In this document: positions 1 through 9,026 of the stretch, piece by piece
Numbering within the stretch: position 1 is the stretch's first letter
Layout: each line of letters opens with the position of its first letter
NCBI GenBank assembly: GCA_030681615.1
Contig: JAUXSA010000073.1
Span: 18,272 to 82,271, forward strand
Length of the DNA: 64,000 nucleotides
Direction of reading: 5' to 3'
Source: Bacteroidota bacterium
Lineage (GTDB): Bacteria > Bacteroidota > Bacteroidia > B-17B0 > Aurantibacillaceae
Made by a program: the position numbers and the translations under genes
Notes under the pieces: generated by a model
Told to the model about the DNA's origin: nothing
The model's database searches: none
What the model saw: the letters and a program-made list of their open reading frames with translations, nothing else

Positions 1-393
1 TTAGATGACCTTGTTGGTTCTGAAAAAACAAAAATATCAAGTGTGCTTTCTAACTTAAACCAGATAACTTCTAATTTAAGTAAGAACGGACAAAAAATAG
101 ACGCGATTATTACTAACGTTAGCAGCATGACAGATAGTTTAGCAAAAGCGCAATTAAAAGATGCTATTGCCAACGCAGATAAATCTATGAAGGAATTAAA
201 TATTATGCTGGCTAAAATTAACGAAGGACAAGGAACTGCAGGTAAGTTGTTAAAGAACGATTCTTTATATAACAACTTAAATAAATCTTCAGAAGATCTT
301 GATAAATTATTAAAAGACCTAAGGTTAAATCCTGAACGTTATATTCACTTTTCTATTTTCGGAAGAAAATCCCGTAAACCAACAACTAATTAA
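1..393 (+). CDS. MCE/MlaD-family lipid transport protein, C-terminal part (5' truncated)
   Basis: The reading frame is open from base 1, so this is the tail of a longer gene whose start lies outside the window. The visible ~130 residues form a heptad-rich helical region followed by the segment GQGTAGKLLKNDSLYNNLN and the ending LRLNPERYIHFSIFG. This ending is characteristic of Bacteroidota MCE (MlaD-like) proteins, which bind phospholipid and act as the periplasmic partner of an ABC lipid transporter. The MCE beta-barrel domain itself is not in the window. It lies 2 bp before an Fe-S membrane protein gene and is probably co-transcribed with it. The family call is good; the transported lipid is unknown. 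Confidence 0.8.
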   Translation, partial: LDDLVGSEKTKISSVLSNLNQITSNLSKNGQKIDAIITNVSSMTDSLAKAQLKDAIANADKSMKELNIMLAKINEGQGTAGKLLKNDSLYNNLNKSSEDLDKLLKDLRLNPERYIHFSIFGRKSRKPTTN

Positions 394-395
394 AA

Positions 396-1721
396 ATGAT
401 AAGTTCGGTTATTTTTGCAATACTCTTGATCGGCGCTTCTGGATTCTTTTTTATTAACGTTAAGAAGATAAGAAGGAACATTCTTTTAGGAAGAGATGTT
501 TCTTTTACGGATAATAAAGGCGATCGTTTAAAAACAATGATCTTAGTTGCTTTTGGTCAGCAAAAAATGTTCTCAAGACCAATTCCTGCTATATTACATT
601 TCTTTTTATATTCTGCTTTTATAATAACACAAATAGAATTATTGGAAATTGTGTTTGACGGGATTGCAGGAAGTCATCGTGCTTTCAGAGCTTCGTTAGG
701 AGGCTTTTACACATTTATGGTTAGCTTTATTGAGATACTTTCTGTTCTTGCATTTATTGGAACTATTGCATTTTTAAGCAGAAGAAATTTATTAAAAGTG
801 CCTCGTCTTGTAAAAAGCGAATTGAATGGTTGGCCAAAATTAGATGCTAACTTAATTTTAATTGGAGAGCTAACGCTGATCTGTTTTATTTTTATGATGA
901 ATGGTGCTGATGAAGTTTTGTATTCAAGAGGCTTGTCGCACGCTACTAACCTTGGCGATGGTTCATTAGGTTTATCTGTAAGTAAACATGTTGGCCCTTT
1001 ATTATTTGGTGGCATGTCAGATAACAGTTTGCATATTATTGAACGCGTTGGCTGGTGGGGCCATATTTTAATGGTGTTTGGTTTTTTAAATTATTTACCG
1101 TTCTCAAAACACCTTCATATTGTTTTAGGTTTTCCGAACACCTATTTTTCTAATTTAAAACCTAAAGGTGAGTTCACAACGCTTGACGCTGTGACAGATG
1201 TAGTTGCTCCAAATTTTGATCCTGCTTACGTTGCAAAAACAGATCCTAATAATCCGGTAAGGTTTGGTGTTAAAGATGTGCAGGACCTTAACTGGAAAAA
1301 TTTAATGGACGCCTATAGTTGCACCGAATGTGGAAGATGCACTTCTGCTTGTCCGCAAAATATTACAGGTAAAGCATTATCGCCTCGTAAAATTATGATG
1401 GATACCCGCGACAGGTTAGAGGAAGTTGGTAAAAATATTGATAAGAATAAAGGAACATTTGTTGATGACGGAAAATCGCTTATTGGTGATTATATTAAAC
1501 ATGAAGAGATCTGGGCTTGCAATACGTGTAATGCATGCGTGCAGGAATGTCCTGTAAATATTGATCCATTAGCAATCATTATTGAAATAAGAAGATATTT
1601 AGTGATGGAAGAAAGTAACACCCGTCCTGAATTAAATAGCATGTTCACTAATATTGAAAACAATGGCGCGCCTTGGCAATTCAGTCAGGCCGATAGAGCT
1701 AATTGGACAAACGAAAGTTAA
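396..1721 (+). CDS. Membrane-anchored (Fe-S)-binding protein, HdrC/GlpC-like
   Basis: A 441-residue protein. The N-terminal ~270 residues hold several hydrophobic helices resembling the nitrate reductase gamma/HdrE-type membrane module. The C-terminal part holds two 4Fe-4S motifs: C309-x2-C312-x2-C315-x3-C319-P and C375-x2-C378-x2-C381-x3-C385-P. It probably passes electrons between the quinone pool and the CCG-domain protein encoded 9 bp downstream, as in heterodisulfide-reductase-like modules; the actual donor and acceptor are not known. It follows the MCE gene directly, so the three probably form one operon. Confidence in the family is high, in the reaction low. Confidence 0.88.
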   Translation: MISSVIFAILLIGASGFFFINVKKIRRNILLGRDVSFTDNKGDRLKTMILVAFGQQKMFSRPIPAILHFFLYSAFIITQIELLEIVFDGIAGSHRAFRASLGGFYTFMVSFIEILSVLAFIGTIAFLSRRNLLKVPRLVKSELNGWPKLDANLILIGELTLICFIFMMNGADEVLYSRGLSHATNLGDGSLGLSVSKHVGPLLFGGMSDNSLHIIERVGWWGHILMVFGFLNYLPFSKHLHIVLGFPNTYFSNLKPKGEFTTLDAVTDVVAPNFDPAYVAKTDPNNPVRFGVKDVQDLNWKNLMDAYSCTECGRCTSACPQNITGKALSPRKIMMDTRDRLEEVGKNIDKNKGTFVDDGKSLIGDYIKHEEIWACNTCNACVQECPVNIDPLAIIIEIRRYLVMEESNTRPELNSMFTNIENNGAPWQFSQADRANWTNES

Positions 1722-1730
1722 AAAACTATT

Positions 1731-2519
1731 ATGGAGACAATAAAAGTTCCAACAATGGCAGAGATGATTGCTGCAGGCGAGACTCCTGAAATATTATTTT
1801 GGGTAGGTTGCAGCGGCAGTTTTGATGATCGTGCAAAAAAAATAACCAAAGCAATTGTTCGTATTTTAGATCATGTAAAAATTAAATTTGCTATTCTAGG
1901 GTCAGAAGAAGGTTGTACGGGCGATCCTGCAAAACGCGCAGGAAATGAATTTTTATTTCAAATGCAGGCCATGCAAAACATAACCGTTATGAATGGTTAT
2001 AGCGTAAAAAAAATTGTAACTGGCTGTCCACATTGTTTTAATACCATTAAGAATGAATACCCTGCATTGGGGGGAAATTACGAAGTGGTACATCACACGC
2101 AATTAGTACAAGAGTTAATTAACCAGGGAAAATTAAAAGTGCAGGGTGGCGAATTTAAAGGCAAGAAAATTGTTTTTCACGATCCATGCTATTTAGGAAG
2201 AGGAAATAATGTTTACGAAGCCCCGCGCGAAATAATTGAGAAGTTAGATGTTGAGCTGGCCGAAATGAAGCGCAGCAAAGCAAAAGGATTATGCTGTGGC
2301 GCAGGTGGTGCACAAATGTTTAAAGAAGCTGAAAAAGGAACTAAAGAAGTAAATGTAGAGCGCGCGGAAGAAGCTTTAGCTTTAAATCCCGATGTTATAG
2401 CGGTGGGTTGTCCGTTTTGCAACACCATGATGACCGATGGCGTAAAACATTTTAACAAGGAAGATAAAACCAAAGTACTGGATATTGCAGAATTAATAGC
2501 TACCGCCAATGATCTTTAA
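1731..2519 (+). CDS. CCG-domain (Fe-S)-binding protein, HdrB/GlpC-like
   Basis: A 262-residue soluble protein with two cysteine-rich CCG-type halves. The first has GCTGDPAKRAGNE followed by GCPHCFNT; the second has HDPCYLGR, LCCGAGGAQMF and GCPFCNTMM. Such domains bind an unusual Fe-S cluster in heterodisulfide reductase HdrB and in the glycolate/glycerol-3-phosphate/lactate oxidoreductase family. Here it is the likely cytoplasmic partner of the preceding membrane Fe-S protein. In the first half the classical CCG is replaced by CTG, a variant I believe is usual in this Bacteroidota subfamily. The substrate is unknown. Confidence 0.88.
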   Translation: METIKVPTMAEMIAAGETPEILFWVGCSGSFDDRAKKITKAIVRILDHVKIKFAILGSEEGCTGDPAKRAGNEFLFQMQAMQNITVMNGYSVKKIVTGCPHCFNTIKNEYPALGGNYEVVHHTQLVQELINQGKLKVQGGEFKGKKIVFHDPCYLGRGNNVYEAPREIIEKLDVELAEMKRSKAKGLCCGAGGAQMFKEAEKGTKEVNVERAEEALALNPDVIAVGCPFCNTMMTDGVKHFNKEDKTKVLDIAELIATANDL

Positions 2520-3552
2520 TTTTAATAAGAGAATTTATTCTTTATTTTTTATTGCAACTATTTTGTTGTTTGCAGTTAATGCCTGTAAAAATAATCCAGA
2601 GCAAACAGAAACTGAAAATAAAACAGCCGATAGTTTAAGCATTAAATTAAATTCTCCCGAATTAAAAGCAGTTAACGCCGAGTTATTAAAAGATGCCGGA
2701 AATCCTGATCTGTATAACAAGCGTGCTACTATTTATATTGCTTTAAAACAATTAACAGAAGCTGTAAATGACGCCAAGCGCGCCATTAAAATGGACACTA
2801 CCAAAGCAAATTATTACATGACATTGGTAGATGCCTATTACGCGCAAAACAATACACGTTTGTCAAAAGAACTTTTAGAAATAATTGAAAAAAAATTTCC
2901 TGATAATGTAGATGCTTTATTAAAACTTTCTGAATTGTATTATTTGGTAAGGCAATATCAAAAAGGAATTGATTACGTGAACAAAGCTTTAAAAATTAAC
3001 GACAGGTTAGCAAAAGCCTATTATTTAAAAGGAAGTATTTACAGGGAAAGTGGAGATACTTCAAGAGCGATCTCTAGTTTAGAAACTGCCATTGAACAGG
3101 ATAATAAATACGAGAACGCATTTATTGATATTGGCGTAATGTATGCAGCAAGAAAAAATCCAATTGCCTTAGAGTATTATAATAATGCATTAAAAATAAA
3201 TCCGACAAACGAAAACACAGTTTACGCCCGCGCTAAATTATTACAGGACATTGGTAAAATAGATGAAGCTATTATTGAGTATAAAGCCATCTTAACTAAA
3301 AATAAAAATTGCGAAACTTGTTATTATAATCTTGGTGCTATTTATCTGGAAATAAAAAAAGATAACAATACTGCCCTCGAGAATTTTACAAATGCAATAG
3401 CACTCAATCCAAATTCTGCGCCGGCTTATTTTGCACGCGGCTATACTTATTCGAAGCTGAAAGACAAAGAAAGCGCAAAAGCAGATTATAATATGTGCTT
3501 AAAGATCCAACCTAACTTTGAGGCTGCGATCCAGGCCCTAAACGAACTTTAG
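2509..3552 (+). CDS. Tetratricopeptide-repeat lipoprotein
   Basis: 347 residues. The N-terminus is a lipoprotein signal (hydrophobic stretch ending FAVNAC, with Cys at residue ~26), so it is likely anchored in the membrane. From about residue 60 to the end there are successive TPR units (for example AYYLKGSIYRESGDTSRAIS and PAYFARGYTYSKLKDKESAK), giving a protein-interaction scaffold. The start overlaps the stop of the Fe-S gene by 11 bp, which argues for translational coupling with the upstream operon. The partner protein is not apparent. Confidence 0.85.
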   Translation: MIFNFNKRIYSLFFIATILLFAVNACKNNPEQTETENKTADSLSIKLNSPELKAVNAELLKDAGNPDLYNKRATIYIALKQLTEAVNDAKRAIKMDTTKANYYMTLVDAYYAQNNTRLSKELLEIIEKKFPDNVDALLKLSELYYLVRQYQKGIDYVNKALKINDRLAKAYYLKGSIYRESGDTSRAISSLETAIEQDNKYENAFIDIGVMYAARKNPIALEYYNNALKINPTNENTVYARAKLLQDIGKIDEAIIEYKAILTKNKNCETCYYNLGAIYLEIKKDNNTALENFTNAIALNPNSAPAYFARGYTYSKLKDKESAKADYNMCLKIQPNFEAAIQALNEL

Positions 3553-3607
3553 GTCGTTTTCTCCTCATATTTTAGATTAAAGCCCTTTATTTGTTGACAA
3601 AAAAATT

Positions 3608-3636
3608 TTGCCTTAGGCTTTAAAATTTTATATTTA
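3608..3636 (+). promoter_or_regulatory. Putative Bacteroidota-type promoter of the patatin gene
   Basis: TTG at 3608-3610 and TATATTTA at 3629-3636, spaced 18 bp, resemble the TTG-N19/20-TAnnTTTG consensus of Bacteroidota. The gap between the preceding TPR gene and the patatin start (105 bp) suits an independent promoter. The last base of the -7 box deviates (A instead of G), so the call is tentative. Confidence 0.4.
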
Positions 3637-3657
3637 TAGGATATTCCAAAAAAATAA

Positions 3658-4689
3658 ATGAAGCTAGAGAAAAAAAATGTTGGTATTGCTTTACAAGGTG
3701 GGGGCGCTCATGGCGCTTTTACGTGGGGGGTTTTAGACAGGCTCCTTGAAGAAGATAATCTTGTTGCTGAAGCTATGTGCGGAACAAGTGCAGGCGCAGT
3801 AAATGCTGTAACATGTGCTTACGGCTTGCATATTGGCGGGCCTACAAAAGCAAAAGAATTATTGGAAGCAATGTGGAAGAAAATTGCGCTGAGTGGTAGT
3901 TTTTTATTTAAGCCAGGCATGATGGATAAAACCTATGGGAGTGGTGATATTTATAACAGCACCGGTTACATGATGTTTAACGCTATTACACAAGTTCTGT
4001 CGCCCTACAATTTTAATCCTTTTAATTACAACCCGCTTCGCGATATTTTAACCAATATTATTGACTTTGAAGAATTGCAACGTTATAATAAAAAGAAACT
4101 TTTTATTTGCGCTACCAATGTAAAAACAAATAAAGCAAAAATATTCTCCAATAAAGAAATCACAGTTGATGCAGTAATGGCTTCGGCCTGTTTGCCATTT
4201 TTATTTCAGGCAGTTGAAATAGAAGGACAATTTTATTGGGATGGTGGTTATATGGGAAATCCTCCTATCTTCCCTATCATCACTAATACAAATTTGCATG
4301 ATATTGTTTTAGTAAAGATCAACTCCATAAATATTAATTCGGTGCCAACCACTGCAAGAGATATTGCCGATAGGGTAAACGAGATCTCTTTTAACAGTAG
4401 TTTAATAAATGAAATGAAATTAATTCACTACCGTAATGAATTGATAAGGAACGGTATCTTAAAATCGGATGATAAAATTAACCGTGAGATCTTTGTACAT
4501 ACCATTAGCGGATACGATGCATTAAGCCAGCTAAGTTATAGCAGCAAGATGAATACATCCTGGGAGTTTTTATTGAACCTGAAGAACAGGGGAAGAGAAA
4601 TTGCAGAAAAATGGCTTCTCACCGATTACAAAGAAGTTGGTTTAAAATCCACTTTTGATGTAGAAGAGCATTTTTTTGATAAGTTTTAA
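3658..4689 (+). CDS. Patatin-like phospholipase
   Basis: 343 residues. The patatin signatures are in order: an oxyanion-hole glycine motif QGGGAHGAF at residues 13-21, the nucleophile elbow GTSAG with Ser44, and the catalytic DGG motif with Asp195 (YWDGGYMG). These form the Ser-Asp dyad of bacterial patatin-like acyl hydrolases that cleave membrane or storage lipids. No signal peptide is seen, so it is probably cytoplasmic or peripherally membrane bound. It stands alone, with a promoter-like sequence upstream. Substrate preference cannot be read from the sequence. Confidence 0.92.
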   Translation: MKLEKKNVGIALQGGGAHGAFTWGVLDRLLEEDNLVAEAMCGTSAGAVNAVTCAYGLHIGGPTKAKELLEAMWKKIALSGSFLFKPGMMDKTYGSGDIYNSTGYMMFNAITQVLSPYNFNPFNYNPLRDILTNIIDFEELQRYNKKKLFICATNVKTNKAKIFSNKEITVDAVMASACLPFLFQAVEIEGQFYWDGGYMGNPPIFPIITNTNLHDIVLVKINSININSVPTTARDIADRVNEISFNSSLINEMKLIHYRNELIRNGILKSDDKINREIFVHTISGYDALSQLSYSSKMNTSWEFLLNLKNRGREIAEKWLLTDYKEVGLKSTFDVEEHFFDKF

Positions 4690-4832
4690 TGTGCCTGAAC
4701 ATCAGTAAACACGGGCTATTCTAAAATAAAATATCATTTAACTTTCTTTAAATTGTTTAAAGAGCAAGTTTACACAGGCTCTTCGCGAAATTTTATTAGT
4801 TTTACCCTAGGAATTTACGTTTTATAAGCCCG

Positions 4833-6719
4833 ATGCATTTTATTTTCCAACAGAAAAGATCATTTTATTCCCTACAAAAAATCTGGCTTTGCTTGTTTTG
4901 TTGCACGTACTTTTTTTCCGGTTCTCAAACAGCATATTCAACCGATCCGACTTATCTCGCATTTAAAACGGAAAAGAATAACCTAATTTCCAATTATTAT
5001 TTTACTTATCCCGATACAAGTATTAATACACTTCATAATTATTTTCCCCGCAATTTTTTAGGGAATGTTGGTTTACCTTCTCCAAACTACATACTCAATT
5101 TCGGCACCAACGATCTTGGTTTTAATTTTTGTCCTCCGGCTTACAAAAATGATGTGTATAATGATAACCAGGTAAATTATTATCGCACTAAAGGCCCCTA
5201 CGCCAATCTTACTGGTATTACAGGCAGCAAAAAATTGCAGATCTTTAAAATGGTTTTTAGCCACACCTATAAAAGAGTTAATGTGACCTTAAAATTCAGC
5301 CGTTATACTTCGCAGGGTTTTTATCTTAAACAACAAAGCTATACTAACAATTTTTATCTGTCCAGCAATTACACTACAAAAAAAGAACGTTTCGGTTATT
5401 ATTTTTATATACTCAATAATGGAAATAAGAACAGGGAGAACGGGGGATTAAAAGCCGACAGTCTTACAGAAGCAACATTATTGCTGAACAAAGAACTTTT
5501 TCCTGTAAAATTAAACGGAGCCGCAAGAGATAATCGCGAATTTAAAGCCATGTTCAATCCTTATTTTAAATTAAATAAAGCTCGCGACTCGTCTGTTAAA
5601 CTAAATCATTTTATTCAGTTAAAATCGAGTTTCGCTGGTAGCAGTTATGAATACACCGATGATAATATTGCGACTGATAAATATTACATCATTATGTATT
5701 TAGACACTTTAAAGACCCGCGATAGTTCTCATGTAAGGAAAATTACCAATGAAATTAGTTACGCTGCCGTTACAACCAACTCTAATTTTGCACTTTCATT
5801 TGGGTACAAGAATGAAATAAACCAGGTATGGCAAAAAGCTGATAGTTTATTTTATAATCATATTGCAACTGCAGACCTTGTTTTTAGAAAGCAATTTGCC
5901 AACGACGAAAGAGCAGTAAAAGATCAAAGATCACTTCAATCGCATTTTAATTTTCAATACGTTTTTGAGGGTGCTAACAAAGGCAATTACAAAGCAGAAA
6001 GCAGATCGGTATTTCTTTTGAATGGAGGTAAGTCGCGTTATTTATATTTAAATTTATTGACGGAGAACCGTTCTGCAGATTATATTTATAATTATTGGGT
6101 TAGTAATCATTTCACATGGTTCAATAACGGTTATAAAGCACAACAACAAACACAAGCTAACTTAGGTTTTTCTTTCAACAAGAATTTTTTATTTGGTGTG
6201 TTCATTCAAAACATGAGTAACTATTTATATTTTGATAATGTGGGTTTGCCCGGACAATATGCAAAACCATTAAGTAACCTTGGGTTTAATTTAAATTTTT
6301 CGAAGATATTTTTTAAACATTTAGGAACTTCGTTAGAATATCGTTTCCAGAATACTTCCAACACTTCTTATGTACGTCTTCCAAAAAATCAGGCAAGCGC
6401 CAAATTATTTTATACCGGGTTTCTTTTTAAAAATAATTTACAACTTCAAATAGGAAGTCAGTTACAGAGCTATGATTCATTTTATTCGTATGGTTATATG
6501 CCCTCTACACAAGCTTTTTATTTACAGGAGAATTTTAAAACAACAGCCTACCCTTTTGTAGATGCTTATATCAATGCAAGAATAAAACCCGTATCGTTTT
6601 TCTTTAAACTTGAAAATGCTTTGTATGGACTTGCTGGAAAAAATTACGCCTTTACCCAGGGCTATTACCAAACAGACAGAGCATTCAGACTTGGTATCAG
6701 TTGGAGTTTTTTCGATTGA
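4833..6719 (+). CDS. Putative outer-membrane porin (Porin_10-like)
   Basis: 628 residues beginning with a signal peptide (basic start, hydrophobic core WLCLFCCTYFF, small residues near 30-36). The rest is rich in aromatic and polar residues in alternating beta-strand patterns and ends in Phe-Asp after SWSFF, as expected of an outer-membrane beta-barrel. Overall layout matches the Bacteroidota family annotated as putative porin. It is monocistronic, flanked upstream by the patatin gene and downstream by the convergent rlmH. The transported solute is unknown. Confidence 0.75.
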   Translation: MHFIFQQKRSFYSLQKIWLCLFCCTYFFSGSQTAYSTDPTYLAFKTEKNNLISNYYFTYPDTSINTLHNYFPRNFLGNVGLPSPNYILNFGTNDLGFNFCPPAYKNDVYNDNQVNYYRTKGPYANLTGITGSKKLQIFKMVFSHTYKRVNVTLKFSRYTSQGFYLKQQSYTNNFYLSSNYTTKKERFGYYFYILNNGNKNRENGGLKADSLTEATLLLNKELFPVKLNGAARDNREFKAMFNPYFKLNKARDSSVKLNHFIQLKSSFAGSSYEYTDDNIATDKYYIIMYLDTLKTRDSSHVRKITNEISYAAVTTNSNFALSFGYKNEINQVWQKADSLFYNHIATADLVFRKQFANDERAVKDQRSLQSHFNFQYVFEGANKGNYKAESRSVFLLNGGKSRYLYLNLLTENRSADYIYNYWVSNHFTWFNNGYKAQQQTQANLGFSFNKNFLFGVFIQNMSNYLYFDNVGLPGQYAKPLSNLGFNLNFSKIFFKHLGTSLEYRFQNTSNTSYVRLPKNQASAKLFYTGFLFKNNLQLQIGSQLQSYDSFYSYGYMPSTQAFYLQENFKTTAYPFVDAYINARIKPVSFFFKLENALYGLAGKNYAFTQGYYQTDRAFRLGISWSFFD

Positions 6720-6803
6720 TGATTTAACCTCGGATATAAGCAAGACACAGAGAAAACACTAAGTTTTTTAATCCCGTAACGCAAAATTATGCTTTTTTAA
6801 CGC

Positions 6804-7277
6804 TTACTCGTGATGGTATTTTTCACCTTTTAATATCGTAAAAGCACGGTATAGTTGCTCAACAAAAAAGAGACGTACCATTTGATGCGAGAAGGTCATT
6901 TGCGATAAGGAGATCTTTGAATTGGCGCGTTTATAGATCGTTTCACTAAAACCAAAAGGCCCGCCGATTAAGAATACCAGACGTTTTGTTGACGCATTTT
7001 GTTTTTGGGCAATGAGGTTTGAAAAAGCCACAGAAGAATACTCTTTTCCCTGTTCATCCAATAAAATTAGCTGATCTTCTGGCAATATAGCTCCTAAAAT
7101 AAGCTTGGCTTCTTCCTGCTTTTGCTCGCTATGACTACGCTGCCGTACTGCCTTTGGCACATTAATTGTAACCATATCAAATGCGCAGTAGTTCTTAAGC
7201 CGTTTAGTATATATTTCAATGCCCTCGGTTAAATAACTCTCCTGTGTTTTATCTATTTGAAGTAACAAGATCTTCAT
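6804..7277 (-). CDS. rlmH: 23S rRNA (pseudouridine1915-N3)-methyltransferase
   Basis: 157 residues, the usual length for this SPOUT-class enzyme. The SAM-binding knot loop LIGGPFGFS lies at residues 103-111, and the C-terminus ends LKGEKYHHE, the conserved tail that contacts the ribosome. RlmH methylates pseudouridine 1915 of helix 69 in assembled 70S ribosomes. It is divergent from the DUF4783-nadC pair with 43 bp between the starts. A convergent porin gene lies downstream. High confidence. Confidence 0.97.
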   Translation of the reverse strand: MKILLLQIDKTQESYLTEGIEIYTKRLKNYCAFDMVTINVPKAVRQRSHSEQKQEEAKLILGAILPEDQLILLDEQGKEYSSVAFSNLIAQKQNASTKRLVFLIGGPFGFSETIYKRANSKISLSQMTFSHQMVRLFFVEQLYRAFTILKGEKYHHE

Positions 7278-7301
7278 TGGTTAAAAGTGCGAAAAAATTA
7301 T

Positions 7302-7309
7302 TAACTTTG
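7302..7309 (+). promoter_or_regulatory. -7 promoter box (TAACTTTG) of the DUF4783-nadC unit
   Basis: TAACTTTG matches the Bacteroidota -7 consensus TAnnTTTG exactly and sits 11 nt before the ATG of the DUF4783 gene. TTG at 7277-7279 is a possible -33 element, with a slightly long spacing of 22 bp. Transcription would start about 5 nt before the start codon, giving a very short leader. Confidence 0.6.
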
Positions 7310-7320
7310 TAATACATCAT

Positions 7321-7695
7321 ATGAAAATTGCGATAAATATCTTTTACCTGATCTTTACATTCTTTTTTGCTGGCGTTGAGCCGAGCGATGAAATTGTTGC
7401 GGCTTTAAAACAAGGAAAAACCGCAGATATGGTAAAATACTTTGACGAAAAGGTTTCTATAAAGATCATTAACCAGGAAGATGTATTAAGTAAAGCACAG
7501 GCGGAAGCCAATTTGAAATTCTTTTTCGAAAAACATGCTGTTAAAACATTTTCATCAAGCCATATTAGCTCTGTAAATAACGGTGCACAATATATTACAG
7601 GTACATTAGAAACAAGCAGTGGTAAATTCAGGGTATCTATTTTATTAAGACGAAATTTAATTGCTCAATTTCGAATAGAGAACGATAATGACTGA
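7321..7695 (+). CDS. DUF4783-domain secreted protein
   Basis: 124 residues with an N-terminal signal peptide (MKIAINIFYLIFTFFFAGVE) followed by a compact SnoaL/NTF2-like alpha-beta domain of the DUF4783 type. Family members are small, periplasmic and found mainly in Bacteroidota; no biochemical role is established. The stop overlaps the start of nadC by 8 bp, an arrangement I recall as common in the phylum, so the two are co-expressed. Confidence 0.8.
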   Translation: MKIAINIFYLIFTFFFAGVEPSDEIVAALKQGKTADMVKYFDEKVSIKIINQEDVLSKAQAEANLKFFFEKHAVKTFSSSHISSVNNGAQYITGTLETSSGKFRVSILLRRNLIAQFRIENDND

Positions 7696-8557
7696 TTTCA
7701 TCAAACTCCACCAAAAGCATTTTAATTTCAAACAATTTATTATCAATTCTTTTACGGAAGATGTTGGTGATGGCGATCACACTTCCCTTTCTACAATTCC
7801 CAAGAACCATAAAGGTAAAATGCAGTTACTTGTAAAAGAAGACGGCATTATTGCAGGAATTACGGCTGCAGAAAAGATCTTTAAACAGGTTGACAAAAAT
7901 TTCAAGTTAAAGATCTATATTAAAGACGGTGCTAAAGTAAAAAAAGGCGACGTTGCATTTGTTATTGAAGGCAACACTCAAAAATTATTAACTACAGAGC
8001 GTCTTGTATTAAATATTATGCAGCGCATGAGCGGCATAGCAACTAAAACAAATCATTTACAAAATTTATGCAACGGCACAAAAGCCTTAGTAATAGACAC
8101 GCGCAAAACAACACCCGGTTTTCGTTTTTTCGAAAAATGGGCAGTTGTACTTGGTGGAGGTGCTAATCATCGTTACGGGCTATTTGATATGATCTTAATA
8201 AAAGACAATCATGTTGATTTTGCCGGGGGAATTATTGAAGCTATTGACGCGGCGAATTCTTACTTAAAAAAGAATAAAAAGAAACTGGCTATTGAAGTTG
8301 AAACACGGACTTTGGAAGATGTAAAAAAAGTTTTGAAGCATGGGGGCGTGCAGCGCATTATGTTAGATAATTATACACCACAGCAAACTTTAGAAGCTGT
8401 AAAACTTATTAATGGGAAATTTGAAGTAGAATCGTCGGGTGGTATTACTGAAAGTAATATTGCCTCTTATGCTAAATGTGGGGTTGATTATATTTCTATT
8501 GGTGCTTTAACACACCATATTAAAAGCCTTGACTTAAGCCTGAAGGCAATCAAGTAA
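7688..8557 (+). CDS. nadC: Nicotinate-nucleotide diphosphorylase (carboxylating)
   Basis: 289 residues, normal length. Quinolinate phosphoribosyltransferase converts quinolinate and PRPP to nicotinate mononucleotide in de novo NAD synthesis. Signatures seen: EDVGDGDHTS near the N-terminus, the substrate-binding DTRKTTPGFR, GGGANHRYGLFDMILIKDNH in the barrel, and VESSGGI followed by YISIGALTH at the C-terminus. It is translated with the preceding DUF4783 gene through an 8-bp overlap. No nadA or nadB is in the window. Confidence 0.97.
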   Translation: MTDFIKLHQKHFNFKQFIINSFTEDVGDGDHTSLSTIPKNHKGKMQLLVKEDGIIAGITAAEKIFKQVDKNFKLKIYIKDGAKVKKGDVAFVIEGNTQKLLTTERLVLNIMQRMSGIATKTNHLQNLCNGTKALVIDTRKTTPGFRFFEKWAVVLGGGANHRYGLFDMILIKDNHVDFAGGIIEAIDAANSYLKKNKKKLAIEVETRTLEDVKKVLKHGGVQRIMLDNYTPQQTLEAVKLINGKFEVESSGGITESNIASYAKCGVDYISIGALTHHIKSLDLSLKAIK

Positions 8558-8633
8558 TTAATATATTTACTTATCCATAAGTTAAATAGACTTATGATTT
8601 TTATTAGTAATTTTATTCCCAAATCTAAACAAT

Positions 8634-9026
8634 ATGTATAAAGCCATTTTAGAAGTAGACGGAAAAGTATATTCTTTATCAAGCATAAACATTAATACAT
8701 ATAACCGAGGATCAGGTTATGATCCAAATCCTAACGACCAAACGCTCGTATTCCAGATCAGAACCACTAAAATGGATCAATTCATCTGGAACTGGATCAG
8801 CAGCCCTGACATTGCAAAAAAGAATGGCAAAATAAAATTTATTGACCTGGATGAAAACGTGGTAGTAAAAACCATTATTTTTGAAAATGGTTTTAGTAGT
8901 GCGTATAATATGAACTTTTATCAGAATAGTGATAGCAATGATACCAGTATCACATTATCCGCTTCAAAAATTACTATTCAGGTAGGCACAATATCCCCCA
9001 CAACTCCTGGAGCAACAAAAGATTAA
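8634..9026 (+). CDS. tssD: Hcp-like tube protein of the Bacteroidota TssD family (orphan)
   Basis: 130 residues. The beta-rich pattern fits the Hcp-fold TssD family that forms the inner tube of Bacteroidota subtype-iii T6SS: a KAILEVDGKVYSL opening, a middle WISSPDIAKKNGKIKF segment, then IIFENGFSSAYNMNF and a closing ITLSASKITIQVG. No other T6SS or contractile-injection gene (sheath, baseplate, ClpV) is visible within the window, so it is an orphan here. No signal peptide is seen. The last 4 bp overlap the convergent DUF1801 gene. The family call rests on pattern recognition only. Confidence 0.65.
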   Translation: MYKAILEVDGKVYSLSSININTYNRGSGYDPNPNDQTLVFQIRTTKMDQFIWNWISSPDIAKKNGKIKFIDLDENVVVKTIIFENGFSSAYNMNFYQNSDSNDTSITLSASKITIQVGTISPTTPGATKD

